NCBI RefSeq assembly: GCF_000756775.1
Contig: NZ_CCSF01000001.1
Location: 2,790,001 to 2,854,000, forward strand
Length of the DNA: 64,000 nucleotides
Direction of reading: 5' to 3'
Origin: Pseudomonas saudiphocaensis
GTDB taxonomy: Bacteria; Pseudomonadota; Gammaproteobacteria; Pseudomonadales; Pseudomonadaceae
Shown here in pieces: positions 1-9,086 of this stretch. Position 1 is the stretch's first letter, and each line of letters begins with the position of its first letter. Made by a program: the position numbers and the translations under genes. Below the pieces are notes generated by a model. It was not told the DNA's origin. It ran no database searches and saw only the letters and a program-made list of their open reading frames with translations.

Positions 1-955
1 CGGCCAGTTCCAGGCACTGAATAACATTAACCTCAACATCCAGAGCGGAGAGCTGGTGGCGCTGCTCGGCCCGTCCGGCTGCGGCAAGACCAGCCTGCTG
101 CGCATCATCGCCGGTCTGGAAACGCCGGACACCGGCAGCATCGTGTTCCACGGCGAGGATGTGTCGAGCCACGACGTGCGCGACCGCAACGTCGGCTTCG
201 TCTTCCAGCACTACGCACTGTTCCGCCACATGACGGTGTTCGACAACGTTGCCTTCGGCCTGCGCATGAAGCCCCGAAAGCAGCGTCCGAGCGAAGCAGT
301 GATTGCGCAAAAGGTTCATGAATTGCTGGGTCTGGTGCAATTGGATTGGCTCGCCGACCGCTACCCCGAGCAGCTCTCTGGCGGTCAGCGTCAGCGTATC
401 GCTCTGGCCCGTGCGCTGGCGGTGGAACCCAAGGTATTGCTGCTGGATGAGCCCTTCGGCGCGCTGGACGCCAAGGTGCGCAAGGAGCTGCGCCGTTGGC
501 TGGCGCGGCTGCACGAGGATGTGCATCTGACCAGCGTGTTCGTCACCCACGACCAGGAAGAGGCGATGGAAGTGGCCGACCGCATCGTGGTGATGAACAA
601 GGGCGTGATCGAGCAGATCGGCACGCCGGCGGAGGTCTACCAGAACCCGGCCAGCGACTTCGTCTACCACTTCTTGGGCGATGCCAACCGCCTGCAACTG
701 GACGGCGAGCGTTCGGTGCTGTTCCGTCCGCACGAGGTGGTGCTGAGCCGGGTGCTGGTACCCGAGTATCAGGTGGGTGAGGTGCGCGATATCCGGCCGC
801 TGGGTGCGACCACGCGCGTTACCTTGCGCGTCGCCAACCAGGCGGAGCCAATCGAGGTGGAAGTCGCCAACGACCACGCCAGCCTGCAAGGCACCCATCG
901 TGGTGAGACGCTGTATTTTCGTCCATTGGAGCAGCACGCGCGTGCGCTGGGCTGA
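1..955 (+). CDS. cysA: Sulfate/thiosulfate ABC transporter ATP-binding protein CysA (5' end outside window)
   Basis: ATPase that energises sulfate/thiosulfate import at the inner membrane. The reading frame is open from base 2, so the true start lies upstream of the window. Visible motifs are Walker A (GPSGCGKTS), the Q-loop (FVFQHYALF), the ABC signature (LSGGQRQR), Walker B ([12 protein letters not shown]) and the H-loop ([10 protein letters not shown]). The C-terminal part carries a TOBE-like domain ([10 protein letters not shown] onward), as in CysA. Family assignment to sulfate is by overall similarity to CysA ([20 protein letters not shown] region); the cysT and cysW partners would be upstream and are not visible. 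The frame ends with TGA at 953-955. Confidence 0.9.
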   Translation, partial: GQFQALNNINLNIQSGELVALLGPSGCGKTSLLRIIAGLETPDTGSIVFHGEDVSSHDVRDRNVGFVFQHYALFRHMTVFDNVAFGLRMKPRKQRPSEAVIAQKVHELLGLVQLDWLADRYPEQLSGGQRQRIALARALAVEPKVLLLDEPFGALDAKVRKELRRWLARLHEDVHLTSVFVTHDQEEAMEVADRIVVMNKGVIEQIGTPAEVYQNPASDFVYHFLGDANRLQLDGERSVLFRPHEVVLSRVLVPEYQVGEVRDIRPLGATTRVTLRVANQAEPIEVEVANDHASLQGTHRGETLYFRPLEQHARALG

Positions 956-1043
956 GTTTCTGCCCAGCGGACCCAACCCAAGGTGAACCATCGGCGCTGA
1001 TCGGCTACCCAACCTCTTACACCTGTCCAAAAAGGGGTTAGCC

Positions 1044-2621
1044 ATGAACGATGAGCAACGAATACTCACCAACCGTCAGGGCCATCCGGTCCAGGACAAC
1101 CAGAGCCTGCGCTCGGTCGGCGAGCGCGGGCCGGCCACGCTGGAGAACTATCCCTTCATCGAAAAGCTCACGCACTTCGACCGCGAGCGCATCCCCGAGC
1201 GCGTGGTGCATGCACGTGGCACCGCGGCCCACGGCTGGTTCGAAGCCTACGGCAAGATCGGCGATGAAGATGCCAGCAAATACACCCGTGCCAAGGTGCT
1301 GACCAAGGCCGGCGTGCGCACCCCGGTGTTCCTGCGCTTCTCCACGGTAATCGGCGCCAAGGAGTCCCCCGAGACGGCGCGCGACCCCCGCGGGTTCGCC
1401 ATCAAGTTCTATACCGAGGACGGCAACTGGGACCTGGTGGGCAACAACCTCAAGGTGTTCTTCATCCGCGATGCGATCAAGTTCCCCGACATGATCCACG
1501 CCTTCAAGCCGGACCCCATCTCCAACCGCCAGGAGGCCTGGCGTTTCTACGACTTCGTCCAGCACCACCCCGAGGCGCTGCACATGGTCACCTGGGTCAA
1601 GAGCCCCTGGGGCATTCCCGCCGACTACCGACACATGCAGGGTTCGAGCGTGAATACCTACAAGCTGGTCAACGACCAGGGCGAGGCGGTGCTCTGCAAG
1701 TTCTCCTTCGAGCCCAAGCTGGGGGTGAAGAACCTCACCAGCGAGCAGGCGGCGGAGATCCAGAAGCACGACGTCGGCCACGCCACGCGCGACCTTTACG
1801 ATGCGATTGACCGCGGTGACTTCCCCGAATGGGAAATGTGCGTGCAGATCATGTCCGACGATCCCCATGACGAGCTGGACTTCGATCCGCTGGACGACAC
1901 CAAGCGCTGGCCGGAAGACCAGTTCCCGCTGCTGCCGGTGGGCCGGCTGGTGCTGGACCGCAACCCCTCGAATTTCTTCGCCGAAGTGGAGCAGGCGGCC
2001 TTCGGCACCGGCGTGCTGGTGGACGGCATCGACTTCTCCGACGACAAGATGCTCCAGGGCCGGACCCTGTCCTACTCCGACACCCAGCGCTACCGGGTCG
2101 GGCCGAACTACCTACAGCTGCCGATCAACGCCGCCAAGTCGCCGGTCGCCACCAACCAGCGTGACGGCCAGATGGCCTTCTATGTCGACAACGGCGGCGA
2201 AAACCCCCACGTCAACTACGAGCCCAGCTCGCAGAACGGCCTGCGCGAGGCGCCCAAGCCGGCCCGTGACTATCACCAGTGGGTCGAAGGGCATCTGGGC
2301 CGCTACCAGACCACTCGCACGCGCAGCGACTACCAGCAGGCGGGTGAGCGCTACCGCACGTTCGAGGATTGGGAACGCGAGGACCTGATCGCCAATATCA
2401 CCGACGACCTCAAGCAGTGCCCGGAAAACATCCAGCTGCGCATGATCTGGCACTTCTGGCATTGCGACGAAGATTACGGCCGCCGCCTGGCCGAGGGTGT
2501 GGGCGTCGATCTGGAAAAAGCCAAGGCATTGCCACCGCTGGAGAACCGGCCGGCACCAGGTGCCGATGGCGACCGCCCCACCTATACCAGTGGCCAGGCG
2601 GAAGGGCCGGCGCGTTCCTGA
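1044..2621 (+). CDS. Monofunctional heme catalase
   Basis: Disproportionates hydrogen peroxide to water and oxygen. The 525-residue protein has the catalase core: distal His56 in RVVHARG, the distal Asn in VGNN (132-135), and the proximal heme-ligand Tyr344 in SYSDTQRYR followed by VGPNYLQLP. The C-terminal immune-responsive segment ([14 protein letters not shown]) is present, and there is no long extra domain, so this is a small-subunit type. No signal peptide is visible, unlike P. aeruginosa KatB, so a cytoplasmic location is likely. The ATG at 1044 follows an AAAAGGGG ribosome site. It is monocistronic, with a GC-rich hairpin downstream. OxyR, the usual regulator of such genes in Pseudomonas, is encoded 23 kb away, but I did not identify an OxyR site here. 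Confidence 0.93.
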   Translation: MNDEQRILTNRQGHPVQDNQSLRSVGERGPATLENYPFIEKLTHFDRERIPERVVHARGTAAHGWFEAYGKIGDEDASKYTRAKVLTKAGVRTPVFLRFSTVIGAKESPETARDPRGFAIKFYTEDGNWDLVGNNLKVFFIRDAIKFPDMIHAFKPDPISNRQEAWRFYDFVQHHPEALHMVTWVKSPWGIPADYRHMQGSSVNTYKLVNDQGEAVLCKFSFEPKLGVKNLTSEQAAEIQKHDVGHATRDLYDAIDRGDFPEWEMCVQIMSDDPHDELDFDPLDDTKRWPEDQFPLLPVGRLVLDRNPSNFFAEVEQAAFGTGVLVDGIDFSDDKMLQGRTLSYSDTQRYRVGPNYLQLPINAAKSPVATNQRDGQMAFYVDNGGENPHVNYEPSSQNGLREAPKPARDYHQWVEGHLGRYQTTRTRSDYQQAGERYRTFEDWEREDLIANITDDLKQCPENIQLRMIWHFWHCDEDYGRRLAEGVGVDLEKAKALPPLENRPAPGADGDRPTYTSGQAEGPARS

Positions 2622-2654
2622 CCGGCTGCTTTCCGACATACGTCCGATAAAAGC

Positions 2655-2679
2655 GACGCGGGGCTGGTTCGCCCGCGTC
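2655..2679 (+). terminator. GC-rich hairpin after the catalase gene
   Basis: Perfect 8-bp arms GACGCGGG (2655-2662) and CCCGCGTC (2672-2679) with a 9-nt loop lie 33 bp after the catalase stop. There is no clear T-run, so intrinsic termination is only likely. Confidence 0.45.
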
Positions 2680-2723
2680 CGGGCTTGTATAAAACGCGCT
2701 TTCTTGGCGTAAACGGGGGCCGT

Positions 2724-3131
2724 ATGGAAGAGGTGATCGAACAGCTGCGCGAACTCAACGAGCCGGTTCCGGTGCCACTGGAACTGCCGGACGACGAGCG
2801 TCTGGTGGAGGTCGAGGAAGAGTTGTTTATCAATCTGCCCTACGGCCTGCGTGAATTTCTTCTGCTGGTCAGCGACGTGGTCTACGGCCGGCTGGAACCC
2901 GTCACCGCCACCGACCCGCAATCGCACACCTACCTGCCGGAAGTCGCGGCACTGGCCTGGGATGCCGGCGTCGAGCGCGACCTGTTGCCCATCTGCCAGG
3001 ACGGCAACGACTTCTACGTGGTCGATCTGGAAGGCGAAGTCATGCTGTTCGACGGCGACACCCACGAGATGACCAACGAAAGCTGGGAGTCGGTGTGGCA
3101 CTGGGTGCGGGATGTCTGGCTGGAGAGTTGA
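2724..3131 (+). CDS. SMI1/KNR4-family protein
   Basis: A 135-residue acidic protein with the SMI1/KNR4 (SUKH superfamily) pattern: a front helix ending in LPYGLREFLLLVSDV, the aromatic/acidic strand DGNDFYVVDLEGEVMLFDGD, and a C-terminal WESVWHWV helix. In bacteria SUKH proteins are often immunity proteins against polymorphic toxins, but many stand alone in Pseudomonas, and no toxin gene lies next to this one. The ATG at 2724 is preferred over an upstream ATG at 2685 because the conserved domain begins near it and a GGGGGC stretch precedes it. It converges on the RES toxin gene, 6 bp away. The family call is fairly sure; the cellular role is unknown. Confidence 0.75.
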   Translation: MEEVIEQLRELNEPVPVPLELPDDERLVEVEEELFINLPYGLREFLLLVSDVVYGRLEPVTATDPQSHTYLPEVAALAWDAGVERDLLPICQDGNDFYVVDLEGEVMLFDGDTHEMTNESWESVWHWVRDVWLES

Positions 3132-3137
3132 AGCGTT

Positions 3138-3830
3138 TCAGCGGCGTAGTTGATCCAGCCGCAGTCGTCGCATCGGCTTGCCGGGTTCACGCTCGATATC
3201 CACATGACCAGCGACCGGGTCGATGTGGTAGGTCAGGTCGTACAACTGCACAGGGTGACTGAGGGGTGTGGCGCGGAAGGTTGCCAGGCAGTCGCCGAGC
3301 CAACGCGCCGAGGGGTAGAGCAGCCCGGGCAGACCTTCATGGGCCAGGCGTTTGCCGATGGATTGTGGCCAGGCGTAGTCATCGCCGACCAGCGCCGGAA
3401 ATTCTTCCAGCTTGCCGCGCAGGTCGATAAACAGACCGCTGGCCTGGATCTGCCAGACTTTGCGGTAACGGGTCACCACGCGGTCCACGCCTTCGATTTC
3501 ACGCAGCATCTGTATCTGGTGGTAACAGGTTTCCGCCAGCGCGGTGTCCTCGTCGAGCGCGCCATACCAGACGCGGATGCTGCCGTCGCCATAGCGACTG
3601 GCGACACTGGTGTCCGCCTCGAACGGATAACCGATGGCTTCGCTGTAGGCCAGCCCGCGCTCGATTACTCCAGGGCCGGCGCTGCGCACCCGCATCTCAG
3701 CGGCGATCGCAGCCTGCTGGCCGCGGCTGTCGGGAATCAGATCGTCGAACAGGTTCTGCGAAACCCGCAGCGAGACGATATTGCGAAACACCGGTGCCGA
3801 GAAATCGCAGGTGGTATCGAGCAAGGCCAT
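3138..3830 (-). CDS. RES-domain toxin (NAD+-degrading family)
   Basis: A 230-residue protein with the RES domain: an N-terminal Arg-rich strand, RYGDGSIRVWYGALDEDTALAE carrying the conserved Arg and Glu, and a later Ser in YPSARWLGDCLATF. Characterised RES toxins such as MbcT and Res deplete NAD+ by hydrolysis or phosphorolysis. The ATG at 3830 directly abuts the TAA of the upstream antitoxin gene with no spacer, so the two are translationally coupled. The protein is somewhat longer than minimal RES toxins (about 150-220 residues). Toxicity is inferred from the family and operon structure, not seen. Confidence 0.85.
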   Translation of the reverse strand: MALLDTTCDFSAPVFRNIVSLRVSQNLFDDLIPDSRGQQAAIAAEMRVRSAGPGVIERGLAYSEAIGYPFEADTSVASRYGDGSIRVWYGALDEDTALAETCYHQIQMLREIEGVDRVVTRYRKVWQIQASGLFIDLRGKLEEFPALVGDDYAWPQSIGKRLAHEGLPGLLYPSARWLGDCLATFRATPLSHPVQLYDLTYHIDPVAGHVDIEREPGKPMRRLRLDQLRR

Positions 3831-4241
3831 TTAGCGGCCTCGCTGGAAATCGACCAGGCGGGCGACCCGGGCAATGCCGATCAGCCCGTCGCGCACCATT
3901 ACTTCCAGCGGCGTAGCGCCCTCAAGGGCGAGATTGCGCCTGTGTACCCATGAGAACCTCAGCTCCTCGTCTTCCGGGAACAGCAGGCGCAAACCCTTGT
4001 GGATGCCCAGCAGGTAGCCGGCGCGGTCGAGGTTGTCGCGGCTGCCGGGCAGCGCCTGTTCGCCGTTGCGATAACGTGGCAGCAGCTTGCGGCTCTTGGG
4101 GCTCATGCCCAGCAGCTGCATCTGCACTTCGGTGTCCAGCTTCCAGCGATCGAACAGCGCGGTGACTACGCGCGCCAGAACACGGCGACCATCCTCATCG
4201 GCAAGCTGTGCTTCGTCCGAATATTTCAGGACCGGTTGCAT
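3831..4241 (-). CDS. Xre/MbcA/ParS-type antitoxin (DUF2384)
   Basis: A 136-residue protein with a helical N-terminal DNA-binding region (RVLARVVTALFDRWKLD, then LLGMSPKSRKLLPRYRNG) and the DUF2384 toxin-binding C terminus (TPLEVMVRDGLIGIARVARLVDF). In the Res-Xre family this tail inserts into the RES active site, and the N-terminal half dimerises and represses the operon. It is first in the operon, as expected of this family, and stops immediately before the toxin ATG. The start at 4241 has a GGAG ribosome site inside the first of two direct repeats in the upstream region. Confidence 0.87.
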   Translation of the reverse strand: MQPVLKYSDEAQLADEDGRRVLARVVTALFDRWKLDTEVQMQLLGMSPKSRKLLPRYRNGEQALPGSRDNLDRAGYLLGIHKGLRLLFPEDEELRFSWVHRRNLALEGATPLEVMVRDGLIGIARVARLVDFQRGR

Positions 4242-4302
4242 GCTTTATCTCCATAACATGTAGCTTTGTCTCCATTATGGGAAGATATGGCTACTTGTAC
4301 AA
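4242..4302 (-). promoter_or_regulatory. Promoter and likely operator of the RES/Xre toxin-antitoxin operon
   Basis: On the minus strand a -35-like TTGTAC (4297-4302) is separated by exactly 17 bp from a -10-like CATAAT (4274-4279). Two direct repeats, GCTTTATCTCCATAA (4242-4256) and GCTTTGTCTCCATTA (4263-4277), match at 13 of 15 positions and are 21 bp apart, two helical turns. One overlaps the -10 and start region and the other the ribosome site. This fits autorepression by the antitoxin, which is inferred. Confidence 0.6.
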
Positions 4303-4367
4303 CCTGCGGGGTGGATTTTCCTCCGTGCCTGTTAAGCTGCTCGCCTGTTTCGATGAGCTCTTAACCC

Positions 4368-4739
4368 ATGCTGACACTGGGCAATCTAACTCTGTTTCTA
4401 CTGTTCCTCGCGGCCGCCGCCTGGCTCTGGCATTCCCATGGCGTTCGCGAGCGCGCATTGCTGGCCGTAAAGGCCTATTGCAAGAAGATGGATATCGAGC
4501 TGCTTGACGGTAATGTTGCGTTTCGCCGCATGGCGGTGGTACGTGATGCGCGAGGCCAGCGGCGTTTGGCCCGAGAGTACAGCTTCGAGTTCACCGTGAC
4601 GGGGGAGCAGCGACACCAGGGCCGTATCCACATGTTCGGCATGCGCGCGGGGCCTATCCAGACGGATGCACATCCGTTCCCGGAGCCGAAAGAACCGGAG
4701 CAGGGCCGGGTGATCCAGATGGACGATTGGCGCCGCTGA
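4368..4739 (+). CDS. DUF3301 protein, membrane-anchored
   Basis: A 123-residue protein with one N-terminal membrane segment (residues 4-21, LGNLTLFLLFLAAAAWLW) followed by a soluble domain typical of DUF3301: CKKMDIELLDGNVAFRR, then REYSFEFTVTGEQRHQGRIHMFG. The family is conserved in gammaproteobacteria and has no known function. The likely topology places the domain in the cytoplasm, with basic residues just after the membrane helix. It stands divergent to the toxin-antitoxin operon and converges on the CobW-family gene. Confidence 0.8.
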   Translation: MLTLGNLTLFLLFLAAAAWLWHSHGVRERALLAVKAYCKKMDIELLDGNVAFRRMAVVRDARGQRRLAREYSFEFTVTGEQRHQGRIHMFGMRAGPIQTDAHPFPEPKEPEQGRVIQMDDWRR

Positions 4740-4863
4740 ACTCCAAGGCTGGGCTTCGGCCTACGCGTGCCTCTGCGCCGGCCTCATTATGGTGCGGACT
4801 TGTCCGCCTACCCTGCTTTTTGCTCAAGGACCGAGGCCGCCGCCAAGGCTTGTGGGCGCCATT

Positions 4864-5844
4864 CTACTGAGGAGCGGCTTCGACCAGACAGCGGCGCAGG
4901 CCGAGCGTTAGGGCCTCCTGATCCTGGGCCTCGGCAAAGATCAGCTCCAGGCGTGAATCACGACGCCATTCGCTCGCGCGAAACTCCAGCGCTGCGCCGT
5001 CCAGCGCGTTCGCCGAAACCCAATTTTTGGTTCCATGCAGCACCAGCTTGGCCCGCTTCCAGGGCAGCGTCGCCAGCCACCGGGCTACCTGATTAAGGTC
5101 GAAGCGTCGGCACGGGTGCCAGCGCCAACCGATGCTCCAGCCTTCGGCAGCCGCATGGACCTGAGTGATCGGCTGTAGCGGGTCCAGCCAGAGCGTGGCG
5201 GGCGGCGTGCTGCCTGAAGGTAGCAGCGGTGCCTCCGCTGCTGCTGCGCAAGCGCGAGTTTCAGTCTGCGGTAAGCGGCTGAGGTCGAGCCGGCCTTGCT
5301 GGGTCCAGCAAATCGGCCGTTGCGGGAGGCGTTGCGTCAGCTGCTCTCGCGCCTCGGCATCCAGTGTCTCGCTTTTGTTCAGTACCAGAAGCCCGGCCTG
5401 CTCGGCAACGTCCTGTTGCTGTGGTGGAAGCGCTTCGTCTCTGGCCAGGGCGGCGGCGTCCAGTACCACCACGCTGGGTTGCAGGGCGAGCACCTGATCC
5501 CAAGGCGGCTGACGTAGCTGCTGCAGCAGTTGCTTGGGGTGGCCAAGCCCGGAAGGCTCGATCAGCAGGCGGTCCGGCCTGGCCTTGCGCAGCAGCCGGC
5601 TCAAACCGATCTGAAAGGGCACGCCGTTGACACAGCACAGGCAGCCGCCCGCCACTTCGGCAAAGCTGATGCCGCTGTCGTCGCGATGTAGCAGGGCTGA
5701 ATCCAGGCCGATCTGGCCAAACTCGTTGATCAAAACGGCCCAGCGTTCGCCGGCGGGTTTTTGCCCCAGCAGCGCCTGAATCAGGCTAGTCTTGCCGGCT
5801 CCCAGCGGGCCGGCGATCAGGTGGGTGGGGATCTGTTCGAGCAT
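4864..5844 (-). CDS. CobW/COG0523-family GTP-binding metallochaperone
   Basis: A 326-residue G3E GTPase. It has Walker A (GPLGAGKTS, residues 12-20), the CLCC metal-binding motif at 68-71 that defines COG0523 proteins, a G-domain EPSGLGHP strand and LVLNKSE as the guanine-specificity motif. The C-terminal CobW_C domain (APLLPSG... to EALTLGLRRC) is present. Members deliver zinc, cobalt or other metals to client enzymes; YjiA/ZigA-like zinc function is possible, but the client is not indicated by neighbours. It is monocistronic. I saw no clear Zur-box in the upstream region, which contains a dispersed repeat. Confidence 0.87.
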   Translation of the reverse strand: MLEQIPTHLIAGPLGAGKTSLIQALLGQKPAGERWAVLINEFGQIGLDSALLHRDDSGISFAEVAGGCLCCVNGVPFQIGLSRLLRKARPDRLLIEPSGLGHPKQLLQQLRQPPWDQVLALQPSVVVLDAAALARDEALPPQQQDVAEQAGLLVLNKSETLDAEAREQLTQRLPQRPICWTQQGRLDLSRLPQTETRACAAAAEAPLLPSGSTPPATLWLDPLQPITQVHAAAEGWSIGWRWHPCRRFDLNQVARWLATLPWKRAKLVLHGTKNWVSANALDGAALEFRASEWRRDSRLELIFAEAQDQEALTLGLRRCLVEAAPQ

Positions 5845-5941
5845 CTGAGTCAGGTTGATTAAAACGTGAAATAAAGGCGCTGGCGACAGCCACGACCATG
5901 CTAGATTGGCGCCCTTTCAATGGCGCCTACGTTTTAGGCTC

Positions 5942-6072
5942 TGTACGAACAGTGCCTGCGCTCGGTGATGCTTCGTTAAAAACGGGTTCGGAATGCTCAT
6001 TTACAGCTCGTAAACTCCGCTTCCTCACCCGTTTTTGCCTCGCCTGACCTTCGCTCGACGACTTTTCGTACA
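5942..6072. repeat. Dispersed intergenic repeat, copy A
   Basis: The element is bounded by inverted ends TGTACGAA (5942-5949) and TTCGTACA (6065-6072). It contains inner arms AAAAACGGG and CCCGTTTTT around the core ATGCTCATTTACAGCTCG. A second copy with the same core lies at 28751-28929. It carries no gene. The dyad structure suggests a folded RNA or cruciform element of the kind scattered through Pseudomonas intergenic regions. Confidence 0.7.
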
Positions 6073-6102
6073 CATCCTAGAGGGCCCTCAAGGGGATGAT
6101 CG

Positions 6103-6456
6103 ATGCGACTGTTGGCGCTTTGCATGCTGTTGGCAACCGGGCAGGCCCTGGCTGAGGCCTGCATTGTGACCAGCAGCGGGGCCGGTGTGGAAGTCAAAGT
6201 CTGCCAGGACAATATCAACATCCCCACTGAGCTGTTTCGCAGCGGTTACTGCCAACCCCAATTGGCCGGGCAGGAAGTCCGAGTGGAGTTTGTCGAGCAG
6301 TGCCCCAGCGGTGCCTTTGGTATCTGTCGCAACGCTGAGGCATCCAACTTCAGCTATCGGCAGGATATCCACTATTACGGTGTGGCCAGCGATGCGCGAT
6401 ACCTGCAGCCGGCGTGTGAGCTGAACAGCAACGGCCAATGGCAGGCAGACGACTGA
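6103..6456 (+). CDS. Small cysteine-rich secreted protein, unknown function
   Basis: I do not recognise a family. The 117-residue product starts with a Sec signal peptide (MRLLALCMLLATGQALA, cleavage after ALA around residue 17). The mature part has six cysteines (20, 34, 50, 67, 75, 105), consistent with three disulfides in the periplasm. There is no membrane segment. It lies between the repeat element and the DUF3617 gene, which it faces convergently. The start at 6103 follows AAGGGGAT. Confidence 0.65.
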   Translation: MRLLALCMLLATGQALAEACIVTSSGAGVEVKVCQDNINIPTELFRSGYCQPQLAGQEVRVEFVEQCPSGAFGICRNAEASNFSYRQDIHYYGVASDARYLQPACELNSNGQWQADD

Positions 6457-6489
6457 CAAGCGGGGTTCCACGTGGAACCCGAAGCTCGC

Positions 6490-7014
6490 CTATTTCGCAG
6501 GCTTCAGTGTGCCGCAATCCTCGCCAATCCAGCGCGCATGGGATTCCATGCGACTGCTGCCTTGCTCGCCGCCAACGCTGTAACTGGTTTCCAACACGCT
6601 GACGAATTCGCGCTCGCTGATAAAGCGGGTTTCGCCCTGGCCGCTGGCTTCCGGGCAGCTGAAGCTGAACTTCCAACGGCGCTCGCTGCGCTCGGTGATT
6701 TCCTGGGTACAGTCCGGCTGATCGCTGAAGGGCAGCGCCTCGGCGTTCACCTGCGCCTCGCTCAGGCAGATGCGCACACCCTGACCGCCCAGCTGCACGC
6801 CTTGGGCGGCAAGCATGTCCTCCATCATTTTCCGCTGTTCAGGAGGCAGGTTCTGCAGCTGTTCGAGCATCTCGTTCATGCCCGGCATCTCTTGGCCATC
6901 AACCTCGACATTGCGGCTGGAGAACTCCCAGAGACCGGGCTGAATGGGCGCGGCCTGGGCGGAAAGAGAAAAGAATAGGGCGGTGAAAGCGAGGGCAGTC
7001 AGCAGGCGATTCAT
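6490..7014 (-). CDS. DUF3617 periplasmic protein
   Basis: A 174-residue protein with a signal peptide (MNRLLTALAFTALFFSLSAQA) and the DUF3617 pattern: GLWEFS near the mature N terminus, VRICLSEAQV, and DCTQEITERSERRWKFSFSC. Four cysteines in the mature part may form two disulfides. Function is unknown. The start at 7014 is chosen because the signal peptide begins there; the frame is open further upstream but reads into low-complexity sequence. It is separated from the upstream DUF4105 gene by 116 bp. Confidence 0.78.
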   Translation of the reverse strand: MNRLLTALAFTALFFSLSAQAAPIQPGLWEFSSRNVEVDGQEMPGMNEMLEQLQNLPPEQRKMMEDMLAAQGVQLGGQGVRICLSEAQVNAEALPFSDQPDCTQEITERSERRWKFSFSCPEASGQGETRFISEREFVSVLETSYSVGGEQGSSRMESHARWIGEDCGTLKPAK

Positions 7015-7130
7015 GGACGGCTCCGAGTAGAGGGTTGTAACGCTGGAGAATAGATGCACCTGAAGCAGCGTGCTTCCGGGATACGGTTTGACCCTCCAGT
7101 CCTGTGTCCGATCCGTGTTGCCAGCGAAGC

Positions 7131-9086
7131 CTAGCGCAGCTCCAGCCCGCCCTCGGCCTTGTGCAGCTGGCGCAAGTGCTGGCCGATCTGTTCGAGGTTG
7201 CGCTCGATGCTTTCCAGCTCCAGGCGGCGCTCGTCGTTCAGCAGCAGCCGTACTTCCCGCTCCAGTTCGCCGCTGAGCTGATTGAGCTGGGCCTGGCGCT
7301 GATCGCTCTGTTCTTCCAGACGCAGCCACTCACCGGCTTGCGGCAAACCATAGCCTTCGTCATTCAGCAGCTCGGCGGGGCGGCTCAGGTAACCACTGTT
7401 GGCGAGGATCTGCTGCAGTGCACCATCGGCTTTGGCCAGGCTCGCATCACCGCGCTCGCGCCCACTGAGGTAGCGCTTCTTCAGTTCTTCCTGGGCCAGC
7501 AGCAATTGCTGGCGCAGTGCGGCCTGTTCCACCAGCAGCATGGCTGCGCTGGCCCGTAGATCGGCCCGGGTTATCCACGGCTGGCGTTCGCTGGCTGTCA
7601 GTTCCAGCCACTGTTCCACGGTCTGCTGCGGCAGGCCGAGGCGTTCCTGCAGGACGTTGAACATCGCCTGATAGCGGTCGCGGTAGGAGTCGAAGCGATA
7701 ACCCAGGCGCAGCGCCTCGCGCGGATCGTCGAGCACGCTGGCGTTGGCCAGATTGCGGTTGATCAGCATCCCCAGCAGGCCGTTGGGCAGGATGCTGTCG
7801 AGGGCCGTCAGCTCCTCCCTGCGGGTGCCGCTGCGCAGCAGCTTGAGGGTCTCCACCGCGCAGTTGTTGGAAAGAAAGTAATAGTCGCCGTCGTAACTCC
7901 AATGCAGCTCGGCGCTGCGCTCGACCAGCATCTCGATCTCGCGTCGCTCAAGTTTCAGCGGAATCGAGGCCAGGCTGCGCAGCTCAACCTTGGTGTATTC
8001 ATCAATCACCTGGCCCAGCGGCAGTACGAACAGGCGCGAGGGATAGGCACCGGTCAGGCCGTCCCAGCTGGACAGCTGTACGTCGCCGACAAAAGCCCGG
8101 AAGGACAGCACCAGATGGTGATCCAAATCCAGCCGGCAATCGGGACCGGGCGTGCGCTCCGGTGCACAGATCACCAGCCGCAGCATGCTGTGGCCCCAGC
8201 GGCTGACCCAGGCGTCGTTGGCTTCGGCGAACAGGTAGTCCACCTCGTAGACGCGTTTGGGGTCGAGGCGCAGCAGTGGCGTACGGCCGAAGTCGCCGCC
8301 GGCGTTGAGAATCGGGTAGCCGTCGGCGCACTGCTCAGCCTTGGCCGGCTGCCAGCCGAAGTGCTCGCGAAAGTAGCGGTGCAGCGAAGGCCGGCGGCAC
8401 GCATAGCTAGGGTCGAGGAGAAAGTACTCCAGGTTGACCGCGACAAACTCCAGCGGGCTGGTCAGCTCGTAAGTGTCAGGGCTGCGCGCCACCTGGGCGT
8501 TGTGCCGTTCGCGCTCACCGCGGCTGCCGACCCGCTGTGGCCAGCCGGCAATGTCCAGCAGATAGGGGTCATCGCTCAGGGTGAAGCGTCGCTGGGTCTG
8601 CCCGCGGCAGGCTTCCGGCAGGCCGATCAGGCCGAGGCTGGCGGCGCGCTGGCGGCAGAAGGCCTGGTGGCTGCGCTCTGCCGGCGACCACAGGCGGGCG
8701 CGATCGTAGAGGTGCGTCAGTTCGTGAATCAGCGTGGCCAGCAATTCCTGGCGCACGGTGCCATGGACCCGGTCAGTGCGCTGGCGAGCGGCGGAGCCGT
8801 CGGTAAGTGATGGCAACAGTCGTCGATTCAGTTCGATCAGGTTGCCGCCGGCGCGCCCGTAGGCCTGGTGGGGCAGGCGGGTACTCCAACGCACGCGCAC
8901 CTGGCGGTCCAGCTGCTGCAGCATGCGCGGGGGCAATGCAGCCAGGGCTTCATCAAGCAGCGCCTGGCTGGCGGCGTGTTCGGCCGGTTGCAGCGGTTGT
9001 TGGTCGAGCGAAAGGCTCAGAGCGGCGCTGGCCGGACCGGCGAGGCTGACCAGCGCCGCCAGCATCCAGGCACAGGCAGATCTCAC
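7131..9086 (-). CDS. DUF4105 exported protein with an HExxH motif
   Basis: A 651-residue protein with a signal peptide (cleavage near ASAA, residue 22). The N-terminal half has HELTH at 121-125, with Glu residues near 213-220 as possible third zinc ligand, suggesting a metallopeptidase-like fold. The middle is DUF4105, with a conserved WGHS (His299) and SNNCA (Cys409); this His-then-Cys order resembles permuted NlpC/P60 papain-like enzymes. The last 100 residues are Glu/Gln/Leu-rich and likely coiled coil. It starts with GTG at 9086, overlapping the stop of the preceding DUF2388 gene by 4 bp. Catalytic roles are inferred from the motifs only. Confidence 0.75.
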   Translation of the reverse strand: MRSACAWMLAALVSLAGPASAALSLSLDQQPLQPAEHAASQALLDEALAALPPRMLQQLDRQVRVRWSTRLPHQAYGRAGGNLIELNRRLLPSLTDGSAARQRTDRVHGTVRQELLATLIHELTHLYDRARLWSPAERSHQAFCRQRAASLGLIGLPEACRGQTQRRFTLSDDPYLLDIAGWPQRVGSRGERERHNAQVARSPDTYELTSPLEFVAVNLEYFLLDPSYACRRPSLHRYFREHFGWQPAKAEQCADGYPILNAGGDFGRTPLLRLDPKRVYEVDYLFAEANDAWVSRWGHSMLRLVICAPERTPGPDCRLDLDHHLVLSFRAFVGDVQLSSWDGLTGAYPSRLFVLPLGQVIDEYTKVELRSLASIPLKLERREIEMLVERSAELHWSYDGDYYFLSNNCAVETLKLLRSGTRREELTALDSILPNGLLGMLINRNLANASVLDDPREALRLGYRFDSYRDRYQAMFNVLQERLGLPQQTVEQWLELTASERQPWITRADLRASAAMLLVEQAALRQQLLLAQEELKKRYLSGRERGDASLAKADGALQQILANSGYLSRPAELLNDEGYGLPQAGEWLRLEEQSDQRQAQLNQLSGELEREVRLLLNDERRLELESIERNLEQIGQHLRQLHKAEGGLELR

